A stretch of DNA of 64,000 bases from Acetobacterium paludosum (GCF_008086595.1 NZ_RXYA01000007.1:115629-179628), one strand, 5' to 3'. Shown: positions 17,394 to 27,361, counted from the stretch's first letter. The notes: generated by a model from the letters alone, not told the origin. A program made the numbers and translations.

Positions 17394-18245
17394 ATGAAAA
17401 CGAAAGTTATTTATCCCGTCCTTGTTTTGTCCTTTTTTTTATTTTTTTGTTTCACACCATGTGTATTAGCCGCTCCAGAACAACCGCTTCTTCAAATTAG
17501 CTCGGTAACCTTTTCACCAGAAACGGTTTCTCCCGGTAAAGAATTTAAAATGACTATCACCCTTACCAACCATGGTGATTACGATGCACAAAATGTGACC
17601 CTTGATGTTCAATCGCTTGCAGGTACTCAGGATTTAGGCGTTTTTTCAATGGTCGGCAGCGGCAGTCATTTTTACATTGAAAAAATTCCTTCTGGTGAAA
17701 GCGCAACCATTGAAATTCCGATGGTCTCGTCCCCTACTGCCGAAGCGAAAAATTACAATATAAATCTTCTGATAAATTGTGAAGACAGTGACGGAGACGA
17801 ATATAATTTCACTGAAACCGTTGGAATTTTCATAAATGAAAGTGCGTCTATGTCCATTATTGCCCCAGATCAATATACCCTTGTTGCCAATGATAAAGGT
17901 GTTTACCAGCTTAACGCTGAAATTGCAAACTATGGCTCAAATCCAGTCAGAGGAGTTCAATTGAACATTTCTGGTGTTGGTCTGAATTTTTCAAGCAATT
18001 CTAAATATTACGGTACCTTTGAAAAAGACGATAGTGATGATTTCTCTACAGAAGTCACAGCAGATCAACAAGGAGACTTTCCTGCAAAAATAACCCTTAA
18101 ATACATAGATAGCTTTAACAACGAGCGTACCTTGGAAAAAGATATTACGATTATTTCACCAGATAACACGAAACGAACATCCGATAATGCTGATGAAAAC
18201 ATTTTTCAGAAATTTTTACGCATAGTATTTGGAATCGGCGCATAG
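17394..18245 (+). CDS. Secreted CARDB-like protein of an ABC export operon
   Basis: A 283-aa exported protein with a signal peptide (VIYPVLVLSFFLFFCFTPCVLA then A-PEQP). Two Ig-like/CARDB-type repeats follow, roughly residues 30-140 and 145-250, each with the VSPGKEFKMTITLTNHGDYDAQNV style of conserved start (COG1361-like). ATG 17394 after GGAG is preferred to ATG 17382. The C-terminus is FQKFLRIVFGIGA, a short hydrophobic end that may touch the membrane. It probably serves as the periplasm-side adaptor for the neighbouring permease, as MacA does in Gram-negatives, though it is not a MacA homologue. Confidence 0.7.
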   Translation: MKTKVIYPVLVLSFFLFFCFTPCVLAAPEQPLLQISSVTFSPETVSPGKEFKMTITLTNHGDYDAQNVTLDVQSLAGTQDLGVFSMVGSGSHFYIEKIPSGESATIEIPMVSSPTAEAKNYNINLLINCEDSDGDEYNFTETVGIFINESASMSIIAPDQYTLVANDKGVYQLNAEIANYGSNPVRGVQLNISGVGLNFSSNSKYYGTFEKDDSDDFSTEVTADQQGDFPAKITLKYIDSFNNERTLEKDITIISPDNTKRTSDNADENIFQKFLRIVFGIGA

Positions 18246-18257
18246 CGGGGTGATGTG

Positions 18258-19550
18258 ATGAATAAGCGAGAACTTCTCCGATTATCCTGGGAGAATCTTT
18301 GGCGCATGAAGTTTCGAACCATTTTGACAATAATTGGTGTTGTCATCGGAACTGCCTCCATTATTGTGATGGTCTCCATTGGCAATGGAGCTCAAAAAAG
18401 CATCACCGACGAGTTGTCAGGCATCGGATCGGTGACTACCATCCAAGTTTATCAGAATATTGCCTCCACAGGAATGACCATGTTGGCGGGCGGAAAAACC
18501 GATGATAAACCCATTCTTAATAATGATGCGCTAAAAGAATTGAAAAAAATTGACGGGGTTGTTGCAGTAACACCGGTTGTCAATCTAAGCAGCGCTACAA
18601 TCGAATTTAATCGGGATCAATATGGGGTATCGCTAATGGGGGTCGATTATGATGTCATGAATGATATGCGTTATAATACAACCAGTGGGAAAAAGCCCGG
18701 TGCCAATGATCGAAATTCCGTTATTTTAGGAAAAGATGTTTTATCCAGCTATACGATAAGTTCTGCTGGTGCCCAAGCACAAAAAAGTTTAGTTACCCCG
18801 GAAGATCTTATTGGTAAAAATATCAGCCTGGTGATTACGAAAACGAATGCTGACGGGGAGGATGAAACCCGCACCGAAAAAGTAAAGGTTACCGGTGTTT
18901 TAGAAGCAACCGGTGGATCAGAAGACCGTTCTATTATCGCTGATTATAACTTGGTAACTGAACTAAATGAGTGGCAAACAGGAGTAAAAGCCAATGTTAA
19001 AAAGAAAGGCTATTCTGAAGCATTGGTTACGGTTGAAGATTCATCTGTAGTCAATACAGTAACAGCCGAAATTGAAGATTTGAATTTTACCGTATTTTCC
19101 ATGCAACAGATTTTGGATTCAATGGGAAGTGTTTTTCAGATGCTTCAAATCCTTTTAGGTGGAATTGGTGGAGTTGCACTCCTTGTCGCTTGCATTGGTA
19201 TTGTCAACACCATGACGATGTCTATTTATGAACGTACCAAGGAAATCGGAATTATGAAGGTTATTGGCGCCTCCATATCAGATATCCGAAATATGTTTAT
19301 AGCGGAGTCCACCATGATTGGTCTCATTGGCGGAATCGTGGGTGTCATCATAAGTTTCCTTCTGTCAATTCTGATTAATTTAGTTGCTGGTTTGTTTATT
19401 GCTAAAGGAAGTATGACCATCTCGTATATAACTCCGGGATTAGTCATTTTTGCATTGGTGTTTTCAGCCATCGTCGGTCTTTTATCCGGTGTTCGTCCAG
19501 CCATAAAAGCTGCAAACCTAAGCTCGTTGGATGCCATCAGAAGTGAATAA
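18258..19550 (+). CDS. ABC permease, MacB/FtsX type
   Basis: A 430-aa permease with one N-terminal helix (TILTIIGVVIGTASIIVMVSIGNG), a ~230-residue extracellular MacB-periplasmic-core domain (family start SITDELSGIGS), and three C-terminal helices typical of FtsX (GGIGGVALLVACIGIVNTMTMSIYERTKEIGIMKVIGAS). It pairs with the ATPase encoded at 16685. The cargo is unknown; candidates are peptides, lipoproteins or antibiotics. Confidence 0.92.
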   Translation: MNKRELLRLSWENLWRMKFRTILTIIGVVIGTASIIVMVSIGNGAQKSITDELSGIGSVTTIQVYQNIASTGMTMLAGGKTDDKPILNNDALKELKKIDGVVAVTPVVNLSSATIEFNRDQYGVSLMGVDYDVMNDMRYNTTSGKKPGANDRNSVILGKDVLSSYTISSAGAQAQKSLVTPEDLIGKNISLVITKTNADGEDETRTEKVKVTGVLEATGGSEDRSIIADYNLVTELNEWQTGVKANVKKKGYSEALVTVEDSSVVNTVTAEIEDLNFTVFSMQQILDSMGSVFQMLQILLGGIGGVALLVACIGIVNTMTMSIYERTKEIGIMKVIGASISDIRNMFIAESTMIGLIGGIVGVIISFLLSILINLVAGLFIAKGSMTISYITPGLVIFALVFSAIVGLLSGVRPAIKAANLSSLDAIRSE

Positions 19551-19566
19551 TAGAAATGGAGTTAAT

Positions 19567-20196
19567 ATGAACTATTTTAATTTAATTATACACCCTGTTC
19601 AATTTTTCAAACAATTAATCACTAAAGAAAAAATCTCATTACTTATCCCTGCTTTTATTCTTATTTTGATTGGAATTCTGTCAGGATTAATTGCAGGTAA
19701 TGCGGTTTCGACTATCAATATGGGTATCGCCGAAGATCAAATGTCCATGATCAAAGGAATTACCATTGGAACCGGTATTTTTTCTGGTATCATTGGTTTA
19801 GTACTTACAGTGGTCATCAAAGCAGGAATATTTAATTTTATACTAAATAAAATGGGGGGGGCAGGAAAATTCAAAACGGCTGTCTATGTAGTTTCTTTAG
19901 CATATTTCCCAAAAATTTTTCAAAGCATTTTAAATCTGATCTTTCAGCATCCAATCAATTTAACCACTACGTATAAATTCGACTGGGTCGCTTTTTTAGG
20001 CAGTATTTTTAGTATCTTTAATATTTGGCAGATCTTTATCACCATTATTGGCCTGAGTGTGGTTTATGGCCTATCATATAAGAAAACGGCCATTCCGGTT
20101 ATCGGAATGGAGATCCTGTCAGCAGGATTTACTCTAGGAACTTCTTTGGTGGCTGCAAACTCAATGGCAAGCTTATCAAACACCAGTATTAAATAA
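19567..20196 (+). CDS. Yip1-domain membrane protein
   Basis: A 209-aa polytopic protein with five hydrophobic segments, beginning MNYFNLIIHPVQFFKQLITKE (Yip1-type N-terminus) with ATG 19567 after GGAGTTAAT; the earlier in-frame ATG overlaps the permease stop. Yip1-like proteins often sit with MacB-type exporters in Firmicutes, but their role is unclear. Same operon, 16 bp after the permease. Confidence 0.75.
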   Translation: MNYFNLIIHPVQFFKQLITKEKISLLIPAFILILIGILSGLIAGNAVSTINMGIAEDQMSMIKGITIGTGIFSGIIGLVLTVVIKAGIFNFILNKMGGAGKFKTAVYVVSLAYFPKIFQSILNLIFQHPINLTTTYKFDWVAFLGSIFSIFNIWQIFITIIGLSVVYGLSYKKTAIPVIGMEILSAGFTLGTSLVAANSMASLSNTSIK

Positions 20197-20222
20197 TAAC
20201 TTTATTTTTAAGGAGATAATTT

Positions 20223-21320
20223 ATGAAAATAGGAATTGTTGGTTTACCCAACGTTGGAAAGAGCACCATTTTTAATGCCTTAACAAAGGCAGGTGCTGAA
20301 TCAGCTAATTATCCGTTTTGCACCATCGATCCCAATATCGGAGTTGTTACTGTTCCTGATCCGCGATTAGCTGTATTAGAAAAAATGTACGACTCAAGAA
20401 AAGTCGTTCCAACCACCATTGAATTTGTGGATATTGCAGGTCTTGTAAAAGGAGCCAGTAAAGGGGAAGGACTAGGTAATAAATTCTTATCCCATATTCG
20501 TGAAGTCGATGCAATTGCCCATGTTGTCCGTTGTTTTGAGGATGATAATGTGGTTCATGTTGAAGGTAAAATTGATCCTATTGATGATCTTGAAACCATT
20601 AATCTTGAACTGATATTTGCAGATATTGAAATTCTGGACCGACGTATTGATAAAAATAAAAAGCTCGCGAAAACAAATGCGCAGGAAAAAGAAAATGTAG
20701 AAATCGCACTACGTCTGAGAGAAATTCTTGAAGGGGGTAAAATGCCCAATGAAAGTAATTTTGCTCCAGACGAGTGGGAGTTTATTCAGACCCTTCAACT
20801 TATTTCAACCAAACCGGTTCTCTACATTGCCAATGTTTCTGAAGATGATTTGCTTGAAGATAATGAAATGGTCAAACGACTAAAAGCAACGATATCGGAA
20901 AATTATTCCGGTGAGCATAAGGAAATTATTAAGATTTCAGCTAAAATCGAGGAGGAAATTGCTCAGTTTGATGATGAAGAAAAAGCTGAATTTTTGGCCG
21001 AACTTGGTTTAGAGTCCTCTGGCCTTGATCAGGTCATTCAGGCAGGCTATAAGCTTTTGGGTCTAATTACCTTTTTAACCGCCGGTCCTGATGAGTGTCG
21101 AGCCTGGACAGTCACCGAAGGAACCAAGGCCCCCCAGGCAGCTGGAAAAATTCACAGTGATATTGAACGCGGTTTTATCCGGGCAGAAATCACCAGCTAT
21201 GATCAATTGATAGCGGCAGGTTCTGATGTAAAAGCCAAAGAAACAGGCGTCACCCGAATTGAAGGAAAAGATTATATTATGAAAGATGGAGATGTCACCT
21301 TCTTTAGATTCAACGTTTAA
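20223..21320 (+). CDS. ychF: Redox-responsive ATPase YchF (Obg family)
   Basis: A 365-aa P-loop protein related to Obg GTPases but preferring ATP. Walker A is GLPNVGKST, followed by DIAGLVKGASKGEGLGNKFL. The NKxD position reads NVSE (YIANVSEDDL), which is why the family binds ATP. It has a coiled-coil segment and a C-terminal TGS domain (AWTVTEGTKAPQAAGKIHSDIERGFIRAE). AAGGAG precedes the ATG. Confidence 0.96.
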   Translation: MKIGIVGLPNVGKSTIFNALTKAGAESANYPFCTIDPNIGVVTVPDPRLAVLEKMYDSRKVVPTTIEFVDIAGLVKGASKGEGLGNKFLSHIREVDAIAHVVRCFEDDNVVHVEGKIDPIDDLETINLELIFADIEILDRRIDKNKKLAKTNAQEKENVEIALRLREILEGGKMPNESNFAPDEWEFIQTLQLISTKPVLYIANVSEDDLLEDNEMVKRLKATISENYSGEHKEIIKISAKIEEEIAQFDDEEKAEFLAELGLESSGLDQVIQAGYKLLGLITFLTAGPDECRAWTVTEGTKAPQAAGKIHSDIERGFIRAEITSYDQLIAAGSDVKAKETGVTRIEGKDYIMKDGDVTFFRFNV

Positions 21321-21343
21321 ACAAACTAGCCATGGAGGTTACC

Positions 21344-23053
21344 GTGAAAGATCTTGTCCTTGTTGCTATAAATGCAAAATATATTCATACAAACCTGGCC
21401 GTGCGCTCTTTAAAAGCTCAGCTTACTCAATTCGATGTGGAAATTATTGAGCTTTCCATTAACGATTCTTTGCATCGTATTGTTCAGCATTTATTAGCTA
21501 CAGAGTCCAAAATCTACGGGTTTTCATGCTATATCTGGAATATGGAATTGATTCTTAAACTGGCAGAGATCGTAAAAAAAGCGCGACCACATTCGAAAAT
21601 ATTATTGGGAGGGCCCGAGGTTAGCTTTGGCTCACAATCCCTTTTAAGCGATTATTGTTTTGTTGATTTGATTATTCAGGGAGAAGGAGAAACCAAACTT
21701 GGAAAGCTTCTTGAAGCGGGAGACACTGAAAATAAATTTCATCAAATTCCCGGACTTTGTTTTAGAAACCAGTTTGGGGGAATTAATACAAATCTAGACG
21801 AAAAGCCGATTTTATTAGACCGTTTATCCTTTCCCTATACTCAGGAGGATTTGCCTAAACTTGAAAACAAAATCATCTATTATGAAACGATGCGTGGCTG
21901 TCCATTTTCCTGTTCTTATTGTCTGTCATCAACCATTCATGGTGTGGAGATGCTTTCTTTAGAACGGGTTATCAAAGAAATTGATTTTTTTATTAACGCA
22001 GGTGTGAAACAGGTTAAACTTGTGGATCGCACCTTTAATTGTGATATGAAACGGGCAAAAGCAATTTTCAGGCATTTGATTTTTCGTGGCGGAAAGACGA
22101 ATTTTCATTTTGAAATGACGGGAGATCTTATTGATGATGAAATGGTTCGAATTCTAAAAGAAGCACCTCCCGGGTTAATACAATTCGAAATTGGCATTCA
22201 GAGTACTGACCCTACAACCTTAGAAGCCATTGGCCGAAAAATTAGTTTAACAAAAACAGAAGAAAATGTTCAAAAACTATTGGCGAATAAAAATATTCAT
22301 ATTCATTTGGATCTTATTGCTGGTTTACCCTTTGAAACCTATGATGTTTTCAAAACTTCCTTTAATCGCATTATTGCACTAGAACCGGACATGCTTCAGC
22401 TTGGATTTCTCAAGTGTTTAAAAGGGACCCGAATCCGTCTTGAGGAAGAAATTCATGAATATAAGTATACTAAATTTCCACCTTATGAAATTATTTCCAA
22501 TAAGTACATCAGCTGCGACGAACTTTATCGTCTCCGAGATATTGAAATGTTAGTTGATCGTTATTTCAACAGCGGTTCTTTTAAAAGAACTATGAGCTAT
22601 ATTTTAAAGAAGAAACTTTTCAAGTCAAGCTTTGATTTCTTTGAAAGCTTTTCATATTTTTGGACAAAGCAGGGTTATTATGACGTTGGAAAATCCAGAG
22701 ACCAGCTTTTTGAAATACTTTTGGAATATTTTAAGACCTGTGACTTGGGGGAACAATTAGCTGAATGGGTTAAGTTTGATTTTCTTAACTTGGGAACAAT
22801 GAAACTTCCGGAATATATGAAGGATAGCGCACCCGAAAGAGAATGGATTTTTGATTTTTTAAAAAGCCCGGCTAACATTGCCCGCGATTTACCGGAATAT
22901 ATCAATTTACCTGCAAAAAAAATCTTTACTAAAGTGAAATTCCAACGTTTTTCTAGTGAGTTTATTCATCAGTTAACCGGAATTGCCATTTCGGAAAATA
23001 ATTCGGATCGTCTGATTATTTTTAAAGAAAAAACCTATCAGTTACTGGAATAA
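21344..23053 (+). CDS. B12-binding radical SAM protein with DUF4080
   Basis: A 569-aa protein. The N-terminus looks like a cobalamin-binding domain (VAINAKYIHTNLAVRSLK, LLGGPEVSFG). The radical SAM core has its cluster cysteines in MRGCPFSCSYC, and a C-terminal DUF4080 region follows. Substrate unknown. I chose GTG 21344: GGAGG lies at 21334-21338, and the ATG at 21332 is inside that site with no other ribosome site before it. It lies 12-24 bp after ychF and before the thrS leader. Confidence 0.85.
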   Translation: MKDLVLVAINAKYIHTNLAVRSLKAQLTQFDVEIIELSINDSLHRIVQHLLATESKIYGFSCYIWNMELILKLAEIVKKARPHSKILLGGPEVSFGSQSLLSDYCFVDLIIQGEGETKLGKLLEAGDTENKFHQIPGLCFRNQFGGINTNLDEKPILLDRLSFPYTQEDLPKLENKIIYYETMRGCPFSCSYCLSSTIHGVEMLSLERVIKEIDFFINAGVKQVKLVDRTFNCDMKRAKAIFRHLIFRGGKTNFHFEMTGDLIDDEMVRILKEAPPGLIQFEIGIQSTDPTTLEAIGRKISLTKTEENVQKLLANKNIHIHLDLIAGLPFETYDVFKTSFNRIIALEPDMLQLGFLKCLKGTRIRLEEEIHEYKYTKFPPYEIISNKYISCDELYRLRDIEMLVDRYFNSGSFKRTMSYILKKKLFKSSFDFFESFSYFWTKQGYYDVGKSRDQLFEILLEYFKTCDLGEQLAEWVKFDFLNLGTMKLPEYMKDSAPEREWIFDFLKSPANIARDLPEYINLPAKKIFTKVKFQRFSSEFIHQLTGIAISENNSDRLIIFKEKTYQLLE

Positions 23054-23067
23054 TTTTCTTAAAAGTA

Positions 23068-23096
23068 TTGATTCTTTTTTTCAGAAAGGATATAAT
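23068..23096 (+). promoter_or_regulatory. Promoter of the thrS T-box leader
   Basis: TTGATT (23068-23073), 17-base spacer, TATAAT (23091-23096). Confidence 0.7.
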
Positions 23097-23109
23097 TAAA
23101 AATATTAAA

Positions 23110-23347
23110 TAATAAAAGATGTTGATAAGGACGAGTAAATTATATTATTGTTTCAGAGAGTAGGCAACTTGGCTGTGATTGCTTAGACAAAAGATGATTG
23201 AAAACCACCTTGGAGTTGAGACCTGAAAATAGTAGGGTTTTTCGGAGCTGACCGTTATCCAGAACTTAAGTGGATTCATAGCTATGGATCAAATTGGGTG
23301 GAACCACGTACATGCGTCCCTTTGTTTTTACAAAGGGTCTTTTTTTA
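23110..23347 (+). ncRNA. T-box leader, threonine specifier
   Basis: The T-box sequence TGGGTGGAACCACG (23295-23308) precedes a terminator stem (GTCCCTTTG/CAAAGGGTC, about 23317-23347) with a T-run. The Stem I specifier by position is ACC at 23204-23206 in GAAAACCACCTTGGAG, a threonine codon matching the downstream gene. Uncharged tRNA-Thr should stabilise the antiterminator and allow thrS transcription. This also explains the gene-free 23054-23377. Confidence 0.9.
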
Positions 23348-23377
23348 TTTAAGAACAGAATCAAAAAGGAGATAGAA

Positions 23378-25294
23378 ATGATTACTATTACATTAAAAGA
23401 TGGATCCATAAAGACTTATGAACCCGGAATTACCGTACTTGAAGTTGCCAATGACATTAGCACAGGTCTTGCAAAAAATACCCTTGCAGGAGAACTCAAT
23501 GGGAAATTAGTGGATGTTCGCCAATCGATCACCGAAGATTCCACTTTAAATTTGTTGAAATTTGAAGATGAAGGCGGTAAGCATGCATTTTGGCATACTG
23601 GCTCCCATTTACTGGCCCAGGCCATTAAGCGTCTTTATCCTCAGGTAAAGCTTGCCATTGGGCCGGCTATCGACAACGGCTTCTATTATGATATCGATAT
23701 TGATGTCATCATCACACCTGAAATAATGGAAAAAATTGAAAAGGAAATGGGGAAAATTGTCAAAGAAGGTTTGGCACTCAATCGCTATGAGCTCAGCCGT
23801 GATGAAGCGCTTGCCAAGGTAAATAAAGAAGGCGAGATATACAAAGCTGAATTGATTGAAAACCTTCCTGAAGATGCCATTATCAGTTTTTATTCTCAAG
23901 GAGAATTTTCTGATCTTTGTGCCGGACCTCATATTCAAAATTTAAGTCCGATCAAAGCTATTAAACTTTTGAGCCTTGCCGGTGCATATTGGCATGGAGA
24001 TGAAAAAAATAAAATGCTTCAACGAATCTACGGGATTACTTTTCCTAAGAAAAGCCAATTGGAAGAGTATTTAACCTTATTAGAGGAAGCTAAAAAGCGC
24101 GATCACCGTAAATTGGGAAAAGAACTTGATCTCTTTTCACTGCATGAAGAAGGTCCCGGCTTTCCGTTCTTCCATCCTAAAGGTGTGATTGTGCGGAATG
24201 AATTGGAAAATTTCTGGCGACAAGAACATCAGCGCAGGGGCTATCAGGAAATAAAAACCCCAACGATTCTTAATTCCGATCTTTGGAAACGCTCCGGACA
24301 TTGGGATCACTACAAGGAAAATATGTATTTCACTGAAATTGATGAGAGTGAATATGCGATTAAACCCATGAACTGTCCCGGCGGAATGTTGGTTTATAAA
24401 ACAAAAGGTCATTCTTATCGTGATTTGCCTTTAAAAATGGGAGAACTGGGTCTGGTTCACCGACATGAACTTCATGGTGCTCTTCATGGACTGATGCGGG
24501 TTCGTGCTTTCACCCAGGATGATGCACATATCTTTATGACCCCGGATCAAATTGAGGAAGAAGTTATTAAGGTCATTGATTTGGCTGATGATATTTATAA
24601 AATATTCGGATTTAGCTACAAAGTTGAGTTATCTACGAAACCTGAAAATTCCATTGGATCTGACGAAGTATGGGAAACTGCAACTGAAGCATTAAGAAAA
24701 GCATTAGAGAAAAAAGGAATTGATTATCGCATTAATCCTGGCGATGGTGCTTTTTATGGTCCTAAAATTGACTTTCATTTGGAAGATAGTTTGGGACGTA
24801 CTTGGCAATGTGGAACCATCCAACTAGATTTTCAAATGCCTGAACTCTTTGATCTTAATTATATTGGACCTGATGGTGAAAAACATCGTCCTGTTATTAT
24901 TCATCGCACAATATTCGGCAGTATTGAACGATTCTTTGGTATTATCATTGAACACTTTGCAGGAAAATTCCCTGTTTGGTTAGCCCCTGTTCAGGTAATG
25001 ATTATTCCAGTTGCTGATGCACATCATGATTTTGCTAAAGATATCGCTGCGGAACTTTCTGCCATTGGTATTCGAACATCAGTTGATACGCGTGATGAAA
25101 AATTAGGTTACAGAATACGTGATGCACAAATGCAAAAAACACCTTATATGCTGGTTGTAGGCGATAAGGAAGCTGCAGGCGGTGATTTAGCACTGCGGGT
25201 TCGTGATAGTGGAGATGTCAGCCTCATCAGTCTGGAAGATTTGAAGAAAAAATTAACTGAGAAGATTATAACTAAATCATTAACATTGGATTAA
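23378..25294 (+). CDS. thrS: Threonyl-tRNA synthetase
   Basis: A 638-aa class II synthetase. The start is ATG 23378 after AGGAG; an in-frame ATG upstream lies inside the T-box. Domains: TGS (ITITLKDGSIKTYEPG), editing domain with HWHTGSHLLAQA-like HAFWHTGSHLLAQA and CAGPH, catalytic core with MNCPGGMLVYK and RVRAFTQDDAHIF, and anticodon domain ending at residue 638. The last ten codons lie inside a 108-bp direct repeat generated by the downstream insertion element, so the same 3' end recurs at 27362. Confidence 0.97.
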   Translation: MITITLKDGSIKTYEPGITVLEVANDISTGLAKNTLAGELNGKLVDVRQSITEDSTLNLLKFEDEGGKHAFWHTGSHLLAQAIKRLYPQVKLAIGPAIDNGFYYDIDIDVIITPEIMEKIEKEMGKIVKEGLALNRYELSRDEALAKVNKEGEIYKAELIENLPEDAIISFYSQGEFSDLCAGPHIQNLSPIKAIKLLSLAGAYWHGDEKNKMLQRIYGITFPKKSQLEEYLTLLEEAKKRDHRKLGKELDLFSLHEEGPGFPFFHPKGVIVRNELENFWRQEHQRRGYQEIKTPTILNSDLWKRSGHWDHYKENMYFTEIDESEYAIKPMNCPGGMLVYKTKGHSYRDLPLKMGELGLVHRHELHGALHGLMRVRAFTQDDAHIFMTPDQIEEEVIKVIDLADDIYKIFGFSYKVELSTKPENSIGSDEVWETATEALRKALEKKGIDYRINPGDGAFYGPKIDFHLEDSLGRTWQCGTIQLDFQMPELFDLNYIGPDGEKHRPVIIHRTIFGSIERFFGIIIEHFAGKFPVWLAPVQVMIIPVADAHHDFAKDIAAELSAIGIRTSVDTRDEKLGYRIRDAQMQKTPYMLVVGDKEAAGGDLALRVRDSGDVSLISLEDLKKKLTEKIITKSLTLD

Positions 25295-25371
25295 TAATTC
25301 AGGCAAATCAGATCAAATAAATGTTTTTTCTTATAATAACAGTTGACAAAAGCAGTGATGATAAATATAAT
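25264..25371. repeat. Left copy of the 108-bp target duplication
   Basis: Identical to 27362-27469 except T25308 versus G27406 (107/108). It contains the last 31 bases of thrS and a complete promoter, TTGACA (25343-25348), 17 bases, TATAAT (25366-25371). The repeat ends on the last base of the -10 box, where the insertion begins. Confidence 0.9.
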
Positions 25372-25397
25372 CCCGAATTTGACACTTGAACGAAAAT

Positions 25398-25442
25398 AAA
25401 ATCCTGTAAAGCCTTGATACAGCTGACTTTGCAGGATTTTTT
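25398..25442. terminator. Terminator inside the left end of the insertion sequence
   Basis: AAAATCCTG-T-AAAG pairs with CTTT-G-CAGGATTTT around a 15-base loop, with A- and T-runs at both sides, so it works on both strands. It ends transposase transcription and blocks the left-copy promoter from reading antisense into the element. Confidence 0.8.
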
Positions 25443-25469
25443 ATTGATGTAAAAAGTGCGTACTTTTTT

Positions 25470-27218
25470 TTATTTTTTTGTATCTTTAAAAATTTTTTTC
25501 ATATTTTGCGTTGAAACGATCTGATAATCAGTTCGGAATCCCAAAGCTTCGTGTAATGCATCGGTAAAATTAGTTCTCGTGTAGGTTGGAACATAGCCCT
25601 CGCCTTTAATTTCAAAGAAATCCATATCCCTTAGACCTGAGATAATCTCACAACAGGTGAATTCCTCGTTGAGTCGTTTTTCAAGCAGCCGATAAATAAT
25701 GAGCGAGATAAAGCAAGTCGTGAAATGTGCTTCAATCCTGTCATCGTTGCTAAGGTACACCGGTCTTGCTTTGAATTCGCTTTTCATAATTCTGAAACAT
25801 TCTTCAATTTCCCATCTCCTGTGATTTACCTTAATAATTTCAGATACCGCATCCTCAAGGTTCGTGCAAACACCATAAAAACCGTCAAAGGTTTCTTCTT
25901 TTTGGATAATCGCTTGATCAATGCGGTATCGTTCTTTCTCTGCAATTTCACCATCAGGAGTATAGCTTGTTTTATGAATAAATCGTTTATAATCGTTAGC
26001 ATTACATTTCTTGATTTTTGTCGGGGTGTTTTCAATTATTTTTTGAGCGCGTTCTATTTGAGAGTTGCGGATTTTACGCTGATAATCCCTGTATTTTATC
26101 GAGTAGGTGACAATAAGCCGTTGTTCAAAGTCGTTTTCTTTAATCCAACGCTCCTTGTAAAATACTTTTGATATGATTCTTGCTTTTTCTTCGGGTGTCG
26201 CTTTGTCCATCAGTTCATCAAGCTTAGAAATGTCATAAGTTTTATTACTACCTGAAAGTTTCCAGCCTTGAGCATCAAGCGCCCATTTTTTTAGGTGTGC
26301 TTTTAATTTTTTTATGGACTGTGTTGTAATAAATGCGCGACCATCTTTGTCGTTAAACTTTCGATTCGCTTCTGAAGCCAGCCCTGCATCGGTGCAGACG
26401 ATGAATTTAGAAAGCTCAAAATCAGAAATAATTTTCTTTTCTAAAGGCTTTAAAGTCAGCTGCTCATTCATATTCCCCCGATTAATACTAAAAGCCAGAG
26501 GAATGCCGTCTCCATCCATAAATAATCCCATTTGAATAATGGGGTTCGGTCGGTGTTCTTTTGACGGTCCATATTGCTTTTTCCCATCACCTTGTTCGAT
26601 TTCAAAAAAGTAATTGGTGCAATCATAGAAAAGAACGCCCGTATTTCTTTTGGAAATCTTCAGGCTGTTTTCGTACAAGGACGACTGGATAAAATCTGTT
26701 TCCTTAGCGAGAACTTCAAGTGCTCTGTATATTTGATGCAAATCAAAATTTGGTTGTTCAATAAATTTTTTAGAAAGCGTGTATGTAGCAAGTTTTGAGG
26801 AAGGGAAGATCACGCGACCATAAATCAATCGTGATAGAATGGCGTTCAGGTTAAAATCAAACTTATACTTTTGGGAAATATCCTTGCAAATCTTATCCAG
26901 CTTGAGTTCATGATATATTTTTTGAAGGAATAGGTACCCACCGTTAAAAGAGCGTGTTTCACCTTTATCAATAAGCTTTGACGGTTTAAACGGTACAAGT
27001 ATTTCCCGTGTTTGTTCCTTTTCTTTTTCATTAAGCGTTTTAATATATTCTTTAGCCCATTGATATGGATCTGCTCCATTAAGTTTTTCACGGAGTTCAA
27101 TTTCAGTTCCGAGCTTTTCAACGATCTTAGAGGAGTTTGATTGAGTTTTACTGTTGTAAACGGATTTTATTACATAGAGTGAAGCTGCATTTTTAGATTT
27201 TGTCACTTTAAGTCTCAT
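25470..27218 (-). CDS. IS1634 family transposase
   Basis: A 582-aa DDE transposase of the IS4 superfamily. DDE elements can be seen as DCTNYFFE (first Asp), CTDAGLAS (second Asp) and RWEIEECFRIMKSEF (Glu in the YREK-like motif, with a preceding HRRW). The N-terminus has a basic, DNA-binding-type region (RLKVTKSKN...). AGGAGG lies about 13 bases before ATG 27218. The frame is uninterrupted, so the element may be active. Confidence 0.93.
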   Translation of the reverse strand: MRLKVTKSKNAASLYVIKSVYNSKTQSNSSKIVEKLGTEIELREKLNGADPYQWAKEYIKTLNEKEKEQTREILVPFKPSKLIDKGETRSFNGGYLFLQKIYHELKLDKICKDISQKYKFDFNLNAILSRLIYGRVIFPSSKLATYTLSKKFIEQPNFDLHQIYRALEVLAKETDFIQSSLYENSLKISKRNTGVLFYDCTNYFFEIEQGDGKKQYGPSKEHRPNPIIQMGLFMDGDGIPLAFSINRGNMNEQLTLKPLEKKIISDFELSKFIVCTDAGLASEANRKFNDKDGRAFITTQSIKKLKAHLKKWALDAQGWKLSGSNKTYDISKLDELMDKATPEEKARIISKVFYKERWIKENDFEQRLIVTYSIKYRDYQRKIRNSQIERAQKIIENTPTKIKKCNANDYKRFIHKTSYTPDGEIAEKERYRIDQAIIQKEETFDGFYGVCTNLEDAVSEIIKVNHRRWEIEECFRIMKSEFKARPVYLSNDDRIEAHFTTCFISLIIYRLLEKRLNEEFTCCEIISGLRDMDFFEIKGEGYVPTYTRTNFTDALHEALGFRTDYQIVSTQNMKKIFKDTKK

Positions 27219-27361
27219 TTGTTAATATCGCCTCCTAACTCATATATTATATCACAGTGCGACAAAGTACGCAACACTTAAATGATAAATTTGACAAAAA
27301 AATAAGCCTATATCAGGCTTCTGGATATTTTTCCTTTATTCAACTGTCAAAGACCCGAGTT

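Larger units (their letters stand above)
25372..27361 (-). mobile_element. IS1634-type insertion sequence, ~1990 bp
   Basis: The segment between the two 108-bp direct repeats contains one transposase gene on the minus strand. Near-terminal inverted repeats are TTTGACACTTGAA (25378-25390) and the complement of TTCAACTGTCAAA (27339-27351), 12 of 13 matching. IS1634 and IS1549, members of this family, are known for long target duplications of variable length, which fits the 108-bp repeat. The element appears intact and recent. Exact ends are taken from the repeat borders. Confidence 0.9.

Noticed and set aside
23294..23377. N-terminal extension of thrS
   Set aside because: The extra 28 codons are in the T-box and its terminator; ATG 23378 has the ribosome site.
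25725..26171. 148-aa plus-strand ORF inside the insertion sequence
   Set aside because: Antisense to the transposase; no ribosome site or family.
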